Shown: positions 7,907 through 15,392 of the stretch, in pieces
How positions within the stretch are numbered: position 1 is the first letter of the stretch
Layout: each line of letters opens with the position of its first letter
DNA from: Syntrophomonadaceae bacterium
GTDB taxonomy: Bacteria; Bacillota_D; Dethiobacteria; DTU022
DNA length: 18,809 bases
NCBI GenBank assembly: GCA_003564505.1
Contig: PXFD01000107.1
Span: 1-18,809 of the forward strand
Reading direction: 5' to 3'
Notes under the pieces: model-generated
What the model was told of the DNA's origin: nothing
What the model saw: only the letters and a program-made list of their open reading frames with translations
Database searches by the model: none
Position numbers and translations under genes: made by a program

Positions 7907-9931
7907 TTACTGACCATACTTTGCTTTGCTGTGCTTTATTTTCCTGATCAGTAAATATAGGGCAACAACCAGAAAAAATAGAATTAAGATCGGCCATGTA
8001 ATCAGAGGTACAGTCTGAACCTGGTTGATCCTTTCCGCACCGGAAGCATAGTAAGGATCGATCTCCGGCAGGCCTGAATCTCCTTCCGGCTGACGAGCAG
8101 CATATTCCAGGACGGTTCTCCATACTTTCAGTTCAGAGTCATCAATATATACTATCAGTTCGTCCAATTGATCTTCAGCTAATGGTTTTCCTTCTACATC
8201 TTTCAAGACAATGTCAAGCTGGGGCAGCATTTCACCTACCATGGGCAGGAAGGAAAGAATATAAGAATCTGTCACAAGGGAGTATAACTCCTGGTCTCCC
8301 CATTCCACAGGCTCATAAAGTTGATCATCAAAGCCCTGTATTCCATCGCCTGTGTATATTTCAGCACTGGTCACCGCTCGTGTAGTGGGAACAGGCAGAT
8401 CAAGAAAAGGAATTGTCAGGAATACTGCGTTTTGTGGATTGTAATCGTAGCGCAGCCCGGAAAATTGAAGAAAATAGGTATCACCCATCAATTCCGCAAG
8501 CAGGACAGCTACTTCCAGGGCCCGGCGAATTTCATCCCCGGTTAAGTACGCCACAACAATCGGATAGCCGGCCGTTCCGTCAGGTCCAAATCCCAGACCA
8601 ATTAATTCTGTTAGGTCATACACTGAAACCTGGCCCAGGGCGTGAGGCATAGTTCCAGGCTCAAGGCTGCCACGGATAGATCCGTTCGCCTGTATGGCAA
8701 CATCTATCTGTCTTCCGGTTTTCTCTTCGGTAACCAACCGCATTGCATCAGTAACAAAATTGCCAAATGGTGATTCCTGCAGGGGCGGGTCATTGGGAAT
8801 AACATAATCAGATATAACAACCGTATCCAGGATTTGTTCAAACTGCCCGCCTGTTTTCTCAGATAGGAATTGGTTCAGTACTTCTGTATAAGTATCGATC
8901 ATTTCATTTATATCAGGGTCCAGGGGAATACTGTGATCTAGCCTGATTAAAAAAGGTCGATCATTAACTTCATTCATAATGCGCAGCTCTTCAGTTTCCG
9001 TGTTGTAGGCCAGTTCCAGCCGACCCATATACTCAAGCAAAGAACCGGCCTGTAAAATAATTGTGTCGTTTTCTATAATCGGCTCATAAAGTGCTGTATG
9101 GCAGTGACCGCCTACAATTATATCGATTCCGTCGACATCCAGGGCCAGGTCAACATCTTCTTCGACCCTGGAGTGTGTTATCGCTATGACCAGCTGAGCT
9201 CCTTCAGATTTAAGTTGTTCTACCATTTGCCGGGCTGTTTCATGCTGGTCTTCAAACTGAACCGGTTCATTAGCGGTTGTGTATGATACAGCCTGCTTAC
9301 CGATCAGGCCAAAAAGCCCAACTTTCAAGCCATTATCCAGTTCTATAAGCTCATTTTCCCGGTATAAATCATTGGCTTTTAAGGGATGCTCAGGAGGGGC
9401 AGCTGTATTTGATGCCAGCACCACTGTCTGATCATGGGCGTCAGGGTAGCCGGCTTCCATAAAATATTCTGCTAGAATGTCCGGCCCATAATCATATTCA
9501 TGGTTGCCAATAACAACTGCATCATATCCTATAGCCTGTTTAATGTTTATCTCCGGTGCATAACCCTCAGGAATAAGCCAGCTGTATGCAGAGCCACCGA
9601 TATAGTCTCCAGCAGATAAGAGCAGTACAGGCTCTCCGTTTGCAAGCTTTTCATTCCTGATTTCATTAACAGCTGTGGCAAGACGGGCATAGCCACCGAT
9701 AGTCGGGTCTTCCCGGTAAGGATGGTAATCACCCGTTGGTGAATGAGGAATTAATGCTCCATGCTCATCATTGGTGTGTAAGATCGTCAGGTATACTTCT
9801 CCTGATGAACCGTCAACAATTGTGCAGTTGACAAATACAAAGCTAAACAGAAAAAATATGATTAAGCTAAAAAATATAACGACCAGTTTAATGCTATTTT
9901 TAAAAATTTGCACGCTTACACCCCCAGGCAT
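7907..9931 (-). CDS. membrane-anchored 5'-nucleotidase / UDP-sugar hydrolase family metallophosphatase
   Basis: Extracytoplasmic nucleotide-degrading enzyme family (5'-nucleotidase, 2',3'-cyclic phosphodiesterase, UDP-sugar hydrolase). Of 674 residues, a hydrophobic signal or anchor spans about 14-36. The metallophosphatase domain (about 46-285) shows D55 and H57 (TNDEHG), D109 (GDYIGGS), N143-H144 (GNHEYDYG), H253 (ITHSR) and H276/H278 (GGHCHT). A 5_nucleotid_C substrate domain follows (about 360-580), with a QANGSIRGS motif. A second hydrophobic segment near 643-664 and a basic tail anchor the C-terminus. The ATG at 9931 overlaps the upstream stop (TAATG), implying coupling. An in-frame GTG at 9913 with GGGGGTG before it is an equally credible start. 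Precise substrate unknown. Confidence 0.88.
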   Translation of the reverse strand: MPGGVSVQIFKNSIKLVVIFFSLIIFFLFSFVFVNCTIVDGSSGEVYLTILHTNDEHGALIPHSPTGDYHPYREDPTIGGYARLATAVNEIRNEKLANGEPVLLLSAGDYIGGSAYSWLIPEGYAPEINIKQAIGYDAVVIGNHEYDYGPDILAEYFMEAGYPDAHDQTVVLASNTAAPPEHPLKANDLYRENELIELDNGLKVGLFGLIGKQAVSYTTANEPVQFEDQHETARQMVEQLKSEGAQLVIAITHSRVEEDVDLALDVDGIDIIVGGHCHTALYEPIIENDTIILQAGSLLEYMGRLELAYNTETEELRIMNEVNDRPFLIRLDHSIPLDPDINEMIDTYTEVLNQFLSEKTGGQFEQILDTVVISDYVIPNDPPLQESPFGNFVTDAMRLVTEEKTGRQIDVAIQANGSIRGSLEPGTMPHALGQVSVYDLTELIGLGFGPDGTAGYPIVVAYLTGDEIRRALEVAVLLAELMGDTYFLQFSGLRYDYNPQNAVFLTIPFLDLPVPTTRAVTSAEIYTGDGIQGFDDQLYEPVEWGDQELYSLVTDSYILSFLPMVGEMLPQLDIVLKDVEGKPLAEDQLDELIVYIDDSELKVWRTVLEYAARQPEGDSGLPEIDPYYASGAERINQVQTVPLITWPILILFFLVVALYLLIRKIKHSKAKYGQ

Positions 9932-10998
9932 TATTGAACATGTAATAGTTCAAGAAAGAGTTCCATTTTACCTCCACAGGCCATTCCCTCTTCAGCAGCA
10001 GCATCCGCGTCGAGATCAAGACTGATTAGATCTGATTTGCCCCTGTCCAGGCAAAGCATCGCCTCACGACGCACATCAGCTTCGGCACAGCCGCCACCGA
10101 TAGTCCCGATTAACTGTCCATCAGGATAAATGATCATCTGGGAACCCTTTTTGCGGGGCGTCGAACCCCTTGCCTCGATGATAGTAGCCAGAACTGCCGG
10201 GCCACCTTTCTTTTCAAGAGAAACAAGCTCACGCATAACTTTTTCCTGCACTTCCTCTCCCCTGTTCTCGTTGCGCCGCACCCAGGTTATTTCTGCTAAT
10301 ATGCTGAGAGCTATTTCAGCTTCAGTAACAGCGCCAATCGGTAGTCCTATGGGAGAATATACAGATTCCAGCTGTTCTTTAGAATAACCCGCTTCAGCCA
10401 GTTCTTGCAGCTGTGCTTTAACCCGTTTCTTGCTGCCAATCATGCCCAGGTAAGAAAATTGGCCTGATAACGCTTTTTCCAGGCAAAGTCGATCATGCTG
10501 GTGCCCCCTGGTAACTATAACAATATAGTCAGAACGAGAAGGTTCTGCCCTGTTAAGACCTTTCTCAAAAGGTTCACAAATAATATGATCTGCTTCCGGG
10601 TGAACCGCCTGATTGGCAAAGGAGGGTCGATCATCAATTATGACAACTTCAAAATCGAGGAGTGCCGCCATTTTGCACAGTGCCTGCCCAACATGGCCAC
10701 CCCCTAAAATAATCAGGCGGGGTGAAGGATTGTAAATATGAACAAAGAGACGGCAGTAGTTTCCTTGATTGAAATTTATTTCAACTGCGGTGCTTTGGCC
10801 TTTTTTAAATTGTTCTAGCGCTGCTAGCTCTAACTTGTCATAACTGTTTTCTCTGATACTATTATAAAGAGTACCACCTTCACTAATTATTATTTTATCG
10901 CCAATTAAATCAGGGTTGCCGCGGGATTCAATTACTGTGGCAAGGGCTGTTTTCCTTCCGGCATCAATTTCTTCAGCGATTCTGCCGTATAGTGCCAT
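9931..10998 (-). CDS. XdhC/CoxI-family molybdo-enzyme maturation protein
   Basis: XdhC proteins bind molybdenum cofactor and help sulfurate and insert it into xanthine dehydrogenase-type hydroxylases. The 355 residues have an unusual order: a degenerate CoxI-like segment (about 5-90) lacking the GGGC signature, a Rossmann XdhC_C domain (about 93-235) with ILGGGHVGQAL, and a complete CoxI domain (about 250-355) with GSTPRKKGSQM, GTIGGGCAE and a late CGG. Canonical XdhC has CoxI first and Rossmann last. The ATG at 10998 has an excellent GGAGG site 7 bases upstream. It lies 34 bases after the CoA-transferase and overlaps the nucleotidase start, so all three are one operon. No molybdenum hydroxylase gene is in the window; the client must be encoded elsewhere. 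Confidence 0.88.
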   Translation of the reverse strand: MALYGRIAEEIDAGRKTALATVIESRGNPDLIGDKIIISEGGTLYNSIRENSYDKLELAALEQFKKGQSTAVEINFNQGNYCRLFVHIYNPSPRLIILGGGHVGQALCKMAALLDFEVVIIDDRPSFANQAVHPEADHIICEPFEKGLNRAEPSRSDYIVIVTRGHQHDRLCLEKALSGQFSYLGMIGSKKRVKAQLQELAEAGYSKEQLESVYSPIGLPIGAVTEAEIALSILAEITWVRRNENRGEEVQEKVMRELVSLEKKGGPAVLATIIEARGSTPRKKGSQMIIYPDGQLIGTIGGGCAEADVRREAMLCLDRGKSDLISLDLDADAAAEEGMACGGKMELFLELLHVQ

Positions 10999-11032
10999 AA
11001 AAAATCCTCCGTGCATTATATTAATCAAAAAG

Positions 11033-12517
11033 CTATTCCCAGAATTTCATGGTTCCATTCTCCAGCAGGCTGTTATGTAAATCGTAGCTATTACGCAAAC
11101 TCTGTGAAATATGACCGGAGGGTGAATCTGCAATATAACGATGTAGATAGTCACGATAGTCGGGATGCGCACATTTATCAATAATAGTTTTCGCCTTTTC
11201 TTTGGGCCCCAAACTGCGCAAATCGGCCAATCCCTGCTCCGTAACAACGACCTGAACCGAATGTTCGCTATGATCAGGGTGGCTAACCATAGGTACAACG
11301 GTGGATATGCAGCCATCTTTTTTAGTCGAGGGTGACATAAATATTGACAGATAAGCATTACGGGTGAAGTCACCGCTACCCCCAATCCCATTCATAATGT
11401 CTGTACCACAAACGTGAGTAGAATTGGCATGACCATTTAGGTCAAACTCCATCGCTGTGTTTAATGCAATAACTCCCAACCTGCGAATAACACCGGGGTT
11501 ATTTGACAGCTCCTGGGGACGCATGACAATCCTCGGCGTAAAAAAGTCCATGTTGTTGTAAATCCGCTGCAGATTATCATCAGAAACAGTCAAGCTGCAG
11601 GTGCTGGCTCCAAGAAGATGGCCCTGCTCCATTAAATCCAGGAGGGAATCCTGAAATACTTCGGTATACATATAGAAATCCGGCACATCAGGGTCATCCC
11701 CCAGAAAGGACATTACTGCATTAGCTATATTACCTAATCCGGCCTGCAAAGGTAAAAACTCGGATGGTATTCGTCCTGATCGCATTTCATCAAGTAGAAA
11801 ATCAACAACCTGGTGAGCAATTTTCCTGCTTACTTCATCAGGGGATCCCAGCGGTTCAATGCCATCAGGTTCATTATTGTCTATTACCGCTACAATCTTC
11901 TTTGGATCAACAGAAGCATAGGGTAGACCGATCTTGTTTAAAGGATGGTAAATGGGAATAGGACTGCGGTGTGGCGGTGGCGGTATAATAGCCACATCAG
12001 CCATTTCACTTAAACGGACTGAATGATAGCGGTTTAATTCAACAATTACCTTCTCGGCTGAACGAAGAAAGGTAGGCGATGCTCCAATCGAAGTGGGCAG
12101 GTATATCCTTCCATCAGAAGTAATTTCTGCAGCCTCTATTACCGCCCAATCGATAGTTCCCAAAAAACCAGATTGAATTGCCTGGGGTAGGTGGGACAAA
12201 TGCATATCAGTAAATTCTACTTTTTGTTCATTGATTTGCTTGCGAAGTATTTTTGAGGATTGATAGGGGGCACGCCAGGCCACAGCTTCGGCTTCAGCCA
12301 GAAGATCATCAAGCTTCCCTGTGGAAGCACCTGATAGAACATTTAGTTTAAAAGGTTCGCCCCTGCCATGCAGTTCTTTGGCATGGCGTGCCAGGGCCCT
12401 CGGTATAGCCTTGGCTGCTCCAGCGGCAGTAAATCCACTGAATGCAACGGTTTGCCCGTGCTCTATCATTGAAGCAGCTTCTTCTGCAGATATTCTTGGA
12501 AAATAAATAGGGCTCAT
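11033..12517 (-). CDS. acetyl-CoA hydrolase/transferase family CoA-transferase (succinate:acetate/propionate type)
   Basis: Class I CoA-transferase that moves CoA between acyl donors such as succinyl-, acetyl- or propionyl-CoA through a glutamyl-CoA intermediate. The 494 residues match the Cat1/AarC/YgfH subgroup length. The catalytic glutamate is E286 in YTEVFQD. The oxyanion loop MNGIGGSGDF (375-384), QAGLGNIANAV (258-268) and the C-terminal VVPMVSHPDHSEHSV region are all typical. The ATG at 12517 has GGAGG 12 bases upstream. It is the first gene of a CoA-transferase, XdhC, nucleotidase operon, downstream of a bidirectional terminator. I see no strong promoter in the 60 bases before it. In an anaerobe it could serve acetate or propionate formation; substrate preference cannot be read from sequence. 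Confidence 0.92.
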   Translation of the reverse strand: MSPIYFPRISAEEAASMIEHGQTVAFSGFTAAGAAKAIPRALARHAKELHGRGEPFKLNVLSGASTGKLDDLLAEAEAVAWRAPYQSSKILRKQINEQKVEFTDMHLSHLPQAIQSGFLGTIDWAVIEAAEITSDGRIYLPTSIGASPTFLRSAEKVIVELNRYHSVRLSEMADVAIIPPPPHRSPIPIYHPLNKIGLPYASVDPKKIVAVIDNNEPDGIEPLGSPDEVSRKIAHQVVDFLLDEMRSGRIPSEFLPLQAGLGNIANAVMSFLGDDPDVPDFYMYTEVFQDSLLDLMEQGHLLGASTCSLTVSDDNLQRIYNNMDFFTPRIVMRPQELSNNPGVIRRLGVIALNTAMEFDLNGHANSTHVCGTDIMNGIGGSGDFTRNAYLSIFMSPSTKKDGCISTVVPMVSHPDHSEHSVQVVVTEQGLADLRSLGPKEKAKTIIDKCAHPDYRDYLHRYIADSPSGHISQSLRNSYDLHNSLLENGTMKFWE

Positions 12518-12576
12518 AAAAAGCTCAGGCCTCCTTATAGTATTTCTACTTTGATCATTTTACTATATTTCAAGAT

Positions 12577-12611
12577 AAAAAAATACTTGTACTTATCAAG
12601 TATGTTTTTTT
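12577..12611. terminator. bidirectional rho-independent terminator
   Basis: A perfect 7-base stem, ATACTTG (12583-12589) with CAAGTAT (12597-12603) and a 7-base loop, is flanked by a run of seven A on the left (a T-run on the minus strand) and seven T on the right (12605-12611). It can end transcripts on either strand. On the minus strand it closes the flippase/methyltransferase operon about 100 bases after the last stop and insulates the CoA-transferase operon. Confidence 0.8.
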
Positions 12612-12708
12612 ATTTCTTAGCATATAGAATTAGGGTATTAGTAGGCTGGCCCTTACCACTTCAAAGTATTACTGCTAAATGTTCAGGCTGTACGGTTACT
12701 AATAATGT

Positions 12709-13290
12709 TTAAAAGCAGGAAGATACCTCTGCGGGACTATCAGTGACCCTGTAAAGCACTGAGCTGTCGAATGTTACCTGTTTCTGAGCCGTTAGCGCTT
12801 CAGGCCTAGGGGTGAGAGGAAGAAGATCGTATTGATGACTTAGTTCAGGACGGGGCCTGCGTATAATGATTTTTGCCCCGGGGATACCATTTTGCATCAG
12901 GTTGTCGAGAACTTCTTTCTTGGGCTCAACCTGGAGAGCGACTATAGCTACGCTATAGTCGAAAGGCAAAGGATCAACACCGTTATAATGTTCTACAGCA
13001 ATCAGCCTGTGTAAGCCTGTTTTTTCTATGCATCTGCGAGCCACATTAACTGCTTCACTATCGCGATCTACAGCCCACACCTTTGCTCCTGTCTGCCTGG
13101 CTATTAATATTGAGGTAAAGGGAATACCGCCACACCCAATGTTTAAAACCCGGTCATCAGCGGTTATCCCGGCCAGGGATATTTCATTATTAACAACTTC
13201 GCTATAAAAGTTTGCATATAAGGATACCAACATCGGTATCACGGCAATCTGTTTTTCCATCAACGCTACTGCTTTTGGAATAATGTTCAT
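12709..13290 (-). CDS. nicotianamine-synthase-like/class I SAM methyltransferase-fold protein B
   Basis: The 193-residue protein has an N-terminal helical stretch (about 5-35) and a Rossmann SAM-binding domain: LNIGCGGIPFTSILIA near 49-64 and the acidic AVDRDSEAV near 73-81. The segment SVAIVALQVEPKKEVLDNL followed by PGAKIIIRRPRP (137-148) resembles the nicotianamine-synthase pattern, in which a hydrophobic strand, a PGA turn and an arginine line the SAM pocket. Nicotianamine synthases transfer aminocarboxypropyl groups from SAM rather than methyl. This protein is shorter than characterised members, so the activity is inferred. It is a paralogue of the adjacent gene. The ATG at 13290 overlaps the upstream TAA (TAATG); GTG 13299 and TTG 13296 are alternatives, the latter closer to an AAAGGA site. 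Confidence 0.72.
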   Translation of the reverse strand: MNIIPKAVALMEKQIAVIPMLVSLYANFYSEVVNNEISLAGITADDRVLNIGCGGIPFTSILIARQTGAKVWAVDRDSEAVNVARRCIEKTGLHRLIAVEHYNGVDPLPFDYSVAIVALQVEPKKEVLDNLMQNGIPGAKIIIRRPRPELSHQYDLLPLTPRPEALTAQKQVTFDSSVLYRVTDSPAEVSSCF

Positions 13291-13937
13291 TAGCAACACT
13301 GTCCTTTTCTGACCAAAACGCTTTCAGTTCCCAGGTTTCCTCCTGTGACGCTAGTTTGAAAGCACTCCGGCCACGAATCATTAAAAGACTGCTTAAATAA
13401 AACTGAGAGCCATCGCGGCAGGTTCCTATAGATCAAAACTCCACCATTCTTCAAGGAACCTAAAGCCTGCCTGAGAACCTTTTCCTTCGGATAAACATTT
13501 AAAGATACCCACACTGCATCATATTTTTTTTGCTTAAAAGTACATCCATCACCACAGGCTACCTTTATGTTTTCCTGCATACCGTTTTGTTTAACAACCA
13601 GACTGGCTTCCCTTACCGCGCAATTATCACAGTCAATAGCTTCAACCTTGAACCCTTTGCGGCCTAAGAAAAGTGCAGTATATGGGGAAGGTCCGCTGCC
13701 GATATGTAAGACCTTAGCTCTAGGCTTTAAACCGGAAATATCCAGCTCCCTTTGAAGCATGCTTTTATAAAAAAGGTAGAAGTAAATAGCGGAAAAAAAT
13801 CTGGTCCTGACGGCAATCCTTTCCAACTTTTGCGAAATACTAAAAAAAGGGGATTTTTTACCCCGTTCTGACGACTGCTCACAGGGGCAGCTTTCAGCCA
13901 GGTAATCCCTGCCAAGCTCCATTTCTTTTTCTTTCAT
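13290..13937 (-). CDS. nicotianamine-synthase-like/class I SAM methyltransferase-fold protein A
   Basis: The 215-residue protein is a paralogue of the following gene. A 40-residue polar leader with C17 and C19 precedes an aromatic helix (IYFYLFYK, 51-58). The Rossmann domain has VLHIGSGPSPYTALFL (76-91) and an acidic EAIDCDNCAV loop (99-108), then YDAVWVSLNVYPKEKVL and a GGVLIYRNLP strand (165-174). The protein ends in two cysteines. HIGSGPSPYT resembles the SAM-binding loop of nicotianamine synthases (GSGPLPLT), hence the call. A generic methyltransferase, for instance on lipid or quinone, remains possible. The ATG at 13937 has AAGGAG 10 bases upstream and overlaps the flippase-like gene by 4 bases (ATGA), so expression is coupled. 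Substrate unknown. Confidence 0.74.
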   Translation of the reverse strand: MKEKEMELGRDYLAESCPCEQSSERGKKSPFFSISQKLERIAVRTRFFSAIYFYLFYKSMLQRELDISGLKPRAKVLHIGSGPSPYTALFLGRKGFKVEAIDCDNCAVREASLVVKQNGMQENIKVACGDGCTFKQKKYDAVWVSLNVYPKEKVLRQALGSLKNGGVLIYRNLPRWLSVLFKQSFNDSWPECFQTSVTGGNLGTESVLVRKGQCC

Positions 13938-14983
13938 TTACAGTCAACTCCTTTATCCAAAACTGAAAGAGGCCGATCTACATAAGCAAGGTAGGCTGTA
14001 GAAAATGCAGAAAGCAGCAGTGGAAACCAGTATGTAATCAATCGCGACAGGAGAGCTACAGCAAGACCTTCGGCTGGAGAAAATCCATTTAACGAAAACA
14101 TCAGGGCCATAGTTGCTTCAAATGACCCCAGGCCTCCCGGCAGGAGGGGAACCATACTGACAAGGTAAGCAGTATAAGTAATAACGGCTACTATTAAAAA
14201 CCCGGTATTTAAACCAAGCATATTTGAGACCAGGTATACTTTTAATGGATAGGCCAGCCAAATAATGGCCGAAATTGATATCAAAAATATCCTTTCATGC
14301 TGGGAAACCAGGTTTCTTGAATGCTCTGATGCCTGGTTAAAAAACCGGACTATAACAAGCACCTTATTCTTTACTCCCTGCATGACCTTCCTCTTGATAC
14401 TATTTACCTCTTCTTCCATCCTGTTAGCGGTTTCATTTAAATTAATGCTTCCTGTTCTTCGGTGATCTGACTTGCGAAAGTGCAGCCAGGCAACAAATGC
14501 AAAGAAAACTGCCAGAAGTAAAAAAGCTGTAAAAACAAATACCGGAACATCATATGCAATAAAAGCTAAACCTAAAACTAAAATAATTAAAATCAAAAAT
14601 GGCAGCAAAGAGTAAAACTTTAATGCAATCATAATCGCAGTCAGTTTTGCATAGGAAATGCCGCTATGCCTGTTAAGTAAAAATATTTTTGCTGCCTCCC
14701 CTCCAAGCTTTACAGAAGGGGTAACGCTTTCCACGTAATTACCGGCCATATTAATAGCCAGTATGCGGCCCAGGGAAAGCTTCCGCTCATCTTTGTTTAT
14801 TAAAAGCTGCCACTGAAGTGATGTTAAAGATAAAGTGATTATCTGCAGAAGTACAAGTAAAAGGATAACAGGCAGCTCAGCCCTGCTAAAAGCCTCTACT
14901 ATTTCAGCCCTGCCGAAATAAATAGCCAGGCCTGTTATAGTAGTTATTCCGATTACCCACAAAATCGCATGTTTCCTGGTCAA
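13934..14983 (-). CDS. flippase-like membrane protein, lysylphosphatidylglycerol synthase TM family (UPF0104)
   Basis: The 349-residue integral membrane protein has about eight hydrophobic segments and the family's two diagnostic motifs: TPSVKLGGEAAK (88-99) and PGGLGSFEA (282-290). This is the membrane half of MprF without the aminoacyl-transferase domain. Stand-alone members are thought to move lipids or lipid-linked intermediates across the membrane. A basic, charged loop (about 170-232) is longer than I would expect. The TTG at 14983 is supported by AAGGTG 6 bases upstream. It is the first gene of a three-gene overlapped operon, behind a promoter with two palindromic sites. The two downstream SAM-fold genes suggest that its cargo is modified by, or made by, them; that link is inferred from context. 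Confidence 0.87.
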   Translation of the reverse strand: MTRKHAILWVIGITTITGLAIYFGRAEIVEAFSRAELPVILLLVLLQIITLSLTSLQWQLLINKDERKLSLGRILAINMAGNYVESVTPSVKLGGEAAKIFLLNRHSGISYAKLTAIMIALKFYSLLPFLILIILVLGLAFIAYDVPVFVFTAFLLLAVFFAFVAWLHFRKSDHRRTGSINLNETANRMEEEVNSIKRKVMQGVKNKVLVIVRFFNQASEHSRNLVSQHERIFLISISAIIWLAYPLKVYLVSNMLGLNTGFLIVAVITYTAYLVSMVPLLPGGLGSFEATMALMFSLNGFSPAEGLAVALLSRLITYWFPLLLSAFSTAYLAYVDRPLSVLDKGVDCK

Positions 14984-15033
14984 TTATTTCACCTTTTAAC
15001 TAGTGTGCCCTGATGCTAGTTGCTTTAAACTAT

Positions 15034-15049
15034 GTTAGTTACAACTAAC
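15034..15049. promoter_or_regulatory. palindromic operator-like site 1
   Basis: Perfect 7-base inverted repeat GTTAGTT-ac-AACTAAC, 16 bases in all, inside the leader of the flippase/methyltransferase operon. It matches site 2 at 13 of 16 positions in the same orientation (shared pattern GTTARTYACRACTAAC), and the two centres are 45 bases apart. A separate imperfectly related inverted pair, AACTAG (14999-15004) and CTAGTT (15017-15022), lies next to it. The factor is unknown; TTAG-type half-sites occur in DtxR/MntR-family operators, but the match is loose. Confidence 0.55.
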
Positions 15050-15078
15050 TAAAGAACCAAAAAAAATAAATCCACCTT

Positions 15079-15094
15079 GTTAATCACGACTAAC
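15079..15094. promoter_or_regulatory. palindromic operator-like site 2, just downstream of the -10
   Basis: GTTAATCACGACTAAC has outer arms GTTA/TAAC and matches site 1 at 13 of 16 bases. It lies immediately downstream of the predicted -10, over the expected transcription start, where a bound repressor would block initiation. The paired arrangement with site 1 suggests cooperative binding or a repression loop; this is inference. Confidence 0.55.
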
Positions 15095-15097
15095 ATA

Positions 15098-15127
15098 TTA
15101 ATAACATATTTAACCTGAAGCTGTCAA
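15098..15127 (-). promoter_or_regulatory. promoter of the flippase/methyltransferase operon
   Basis: On the minus strand a perfect -35 TTGACA (15127-15122) is followed by an 18-base spacer and a -10 TATTAA (15103-15098). This would give a leader of about 105 bases to the TTG start at 14983, containing both palindromic sites. The strong -35 and the placement of the operators support a regulated sigma-A-type promoter; the -10 match is only fair (4 of 6). Confidence 0.5.
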
Positions 15128-15251
15128 CTTATATTTTAATCAAGCCTCACCCGGCAGAGTAAGCTAAAATCCTTTTGCTTAAAAATTCAATCAACTCTTC
15201 AGAACTAACAGGTGGCAATTAATAATTGAGCATATAATTTAAGAAATCTTA

Positions 15252-15392
15252 CTATTTACGAATTAAAAAAGGCTGGATGCTTTTATAGGTCATTACCCGC
15301 CAAAACCACTCCATTGGGCCGTAATAAAACCTTTTCATCCATAAATTGCTCCAGACCAGCTGGAGCAGGTAAACAGCTATGGCTATAATTAC
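15252..15392 (-). pseudogene. C-terminal remnant of a DUF418 (YeiB-like) membrane protein
   Basis: In the same frame as mnmA, and starting at the codon right after its TAA stop, 46 sense codons run to a TAG at 15254-15252. The translation begins VIIAIAVYLLQLVWSNLW and continues with MKRFYYGPMEWFWR and a final MTYKSIQPF segment. This is the characteristic end of DUF418 proteins: a last transmembrane helix, then a W..RF..GP.EW.WR..TY motif. No start codon with a ribosome site precedes it and the other roughly 300 residues expected of the family are absent. It is therefore best read as the relic of a gene whose 5' part was lost by deletion up to the mnmA stop. Expression would need stop read-through. 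Confidence 0.78.

Larger units (their letters stand above)
14984..15392. other. 409-base region without an intact gene
   Basis: The left third (to 15127) holds the promoter and operators of the flippase/methyltransferase operon. The right third (15252-15392) is the DUF418 remnant behind mnmA. Between them (15128-15251) I find no gene, terminator or RNA. That stretch does hold a short minus-strand ORF of 23 codons ending in GGGTGA near 15158, and the palindrome CAATTAaTAATTG (15216-15228). mnmA has no evident terminator here. Confidence 0.6.

Noticed and set aside
7827..8123. 98-residue minus-strand ORF overlapping the end of the nucleotidase gene
   Set aside because: Most of it lies inside the well-supported nucleotidase gene in another frame. 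It has no recognisable domain and an unusual Cys/Arg-rich composition typical of a shadow frame.
15158..15226. Short minus-strand ORF (23 codons) containing EELIEFLSKRILAY, as a relic of an acyl-CoA synthetase C-terminus
   Set aside because: The resemblance to the ELI.F...RLA.Y pattern is too short to distinguish from chance, and nothing else of such a gene is present.
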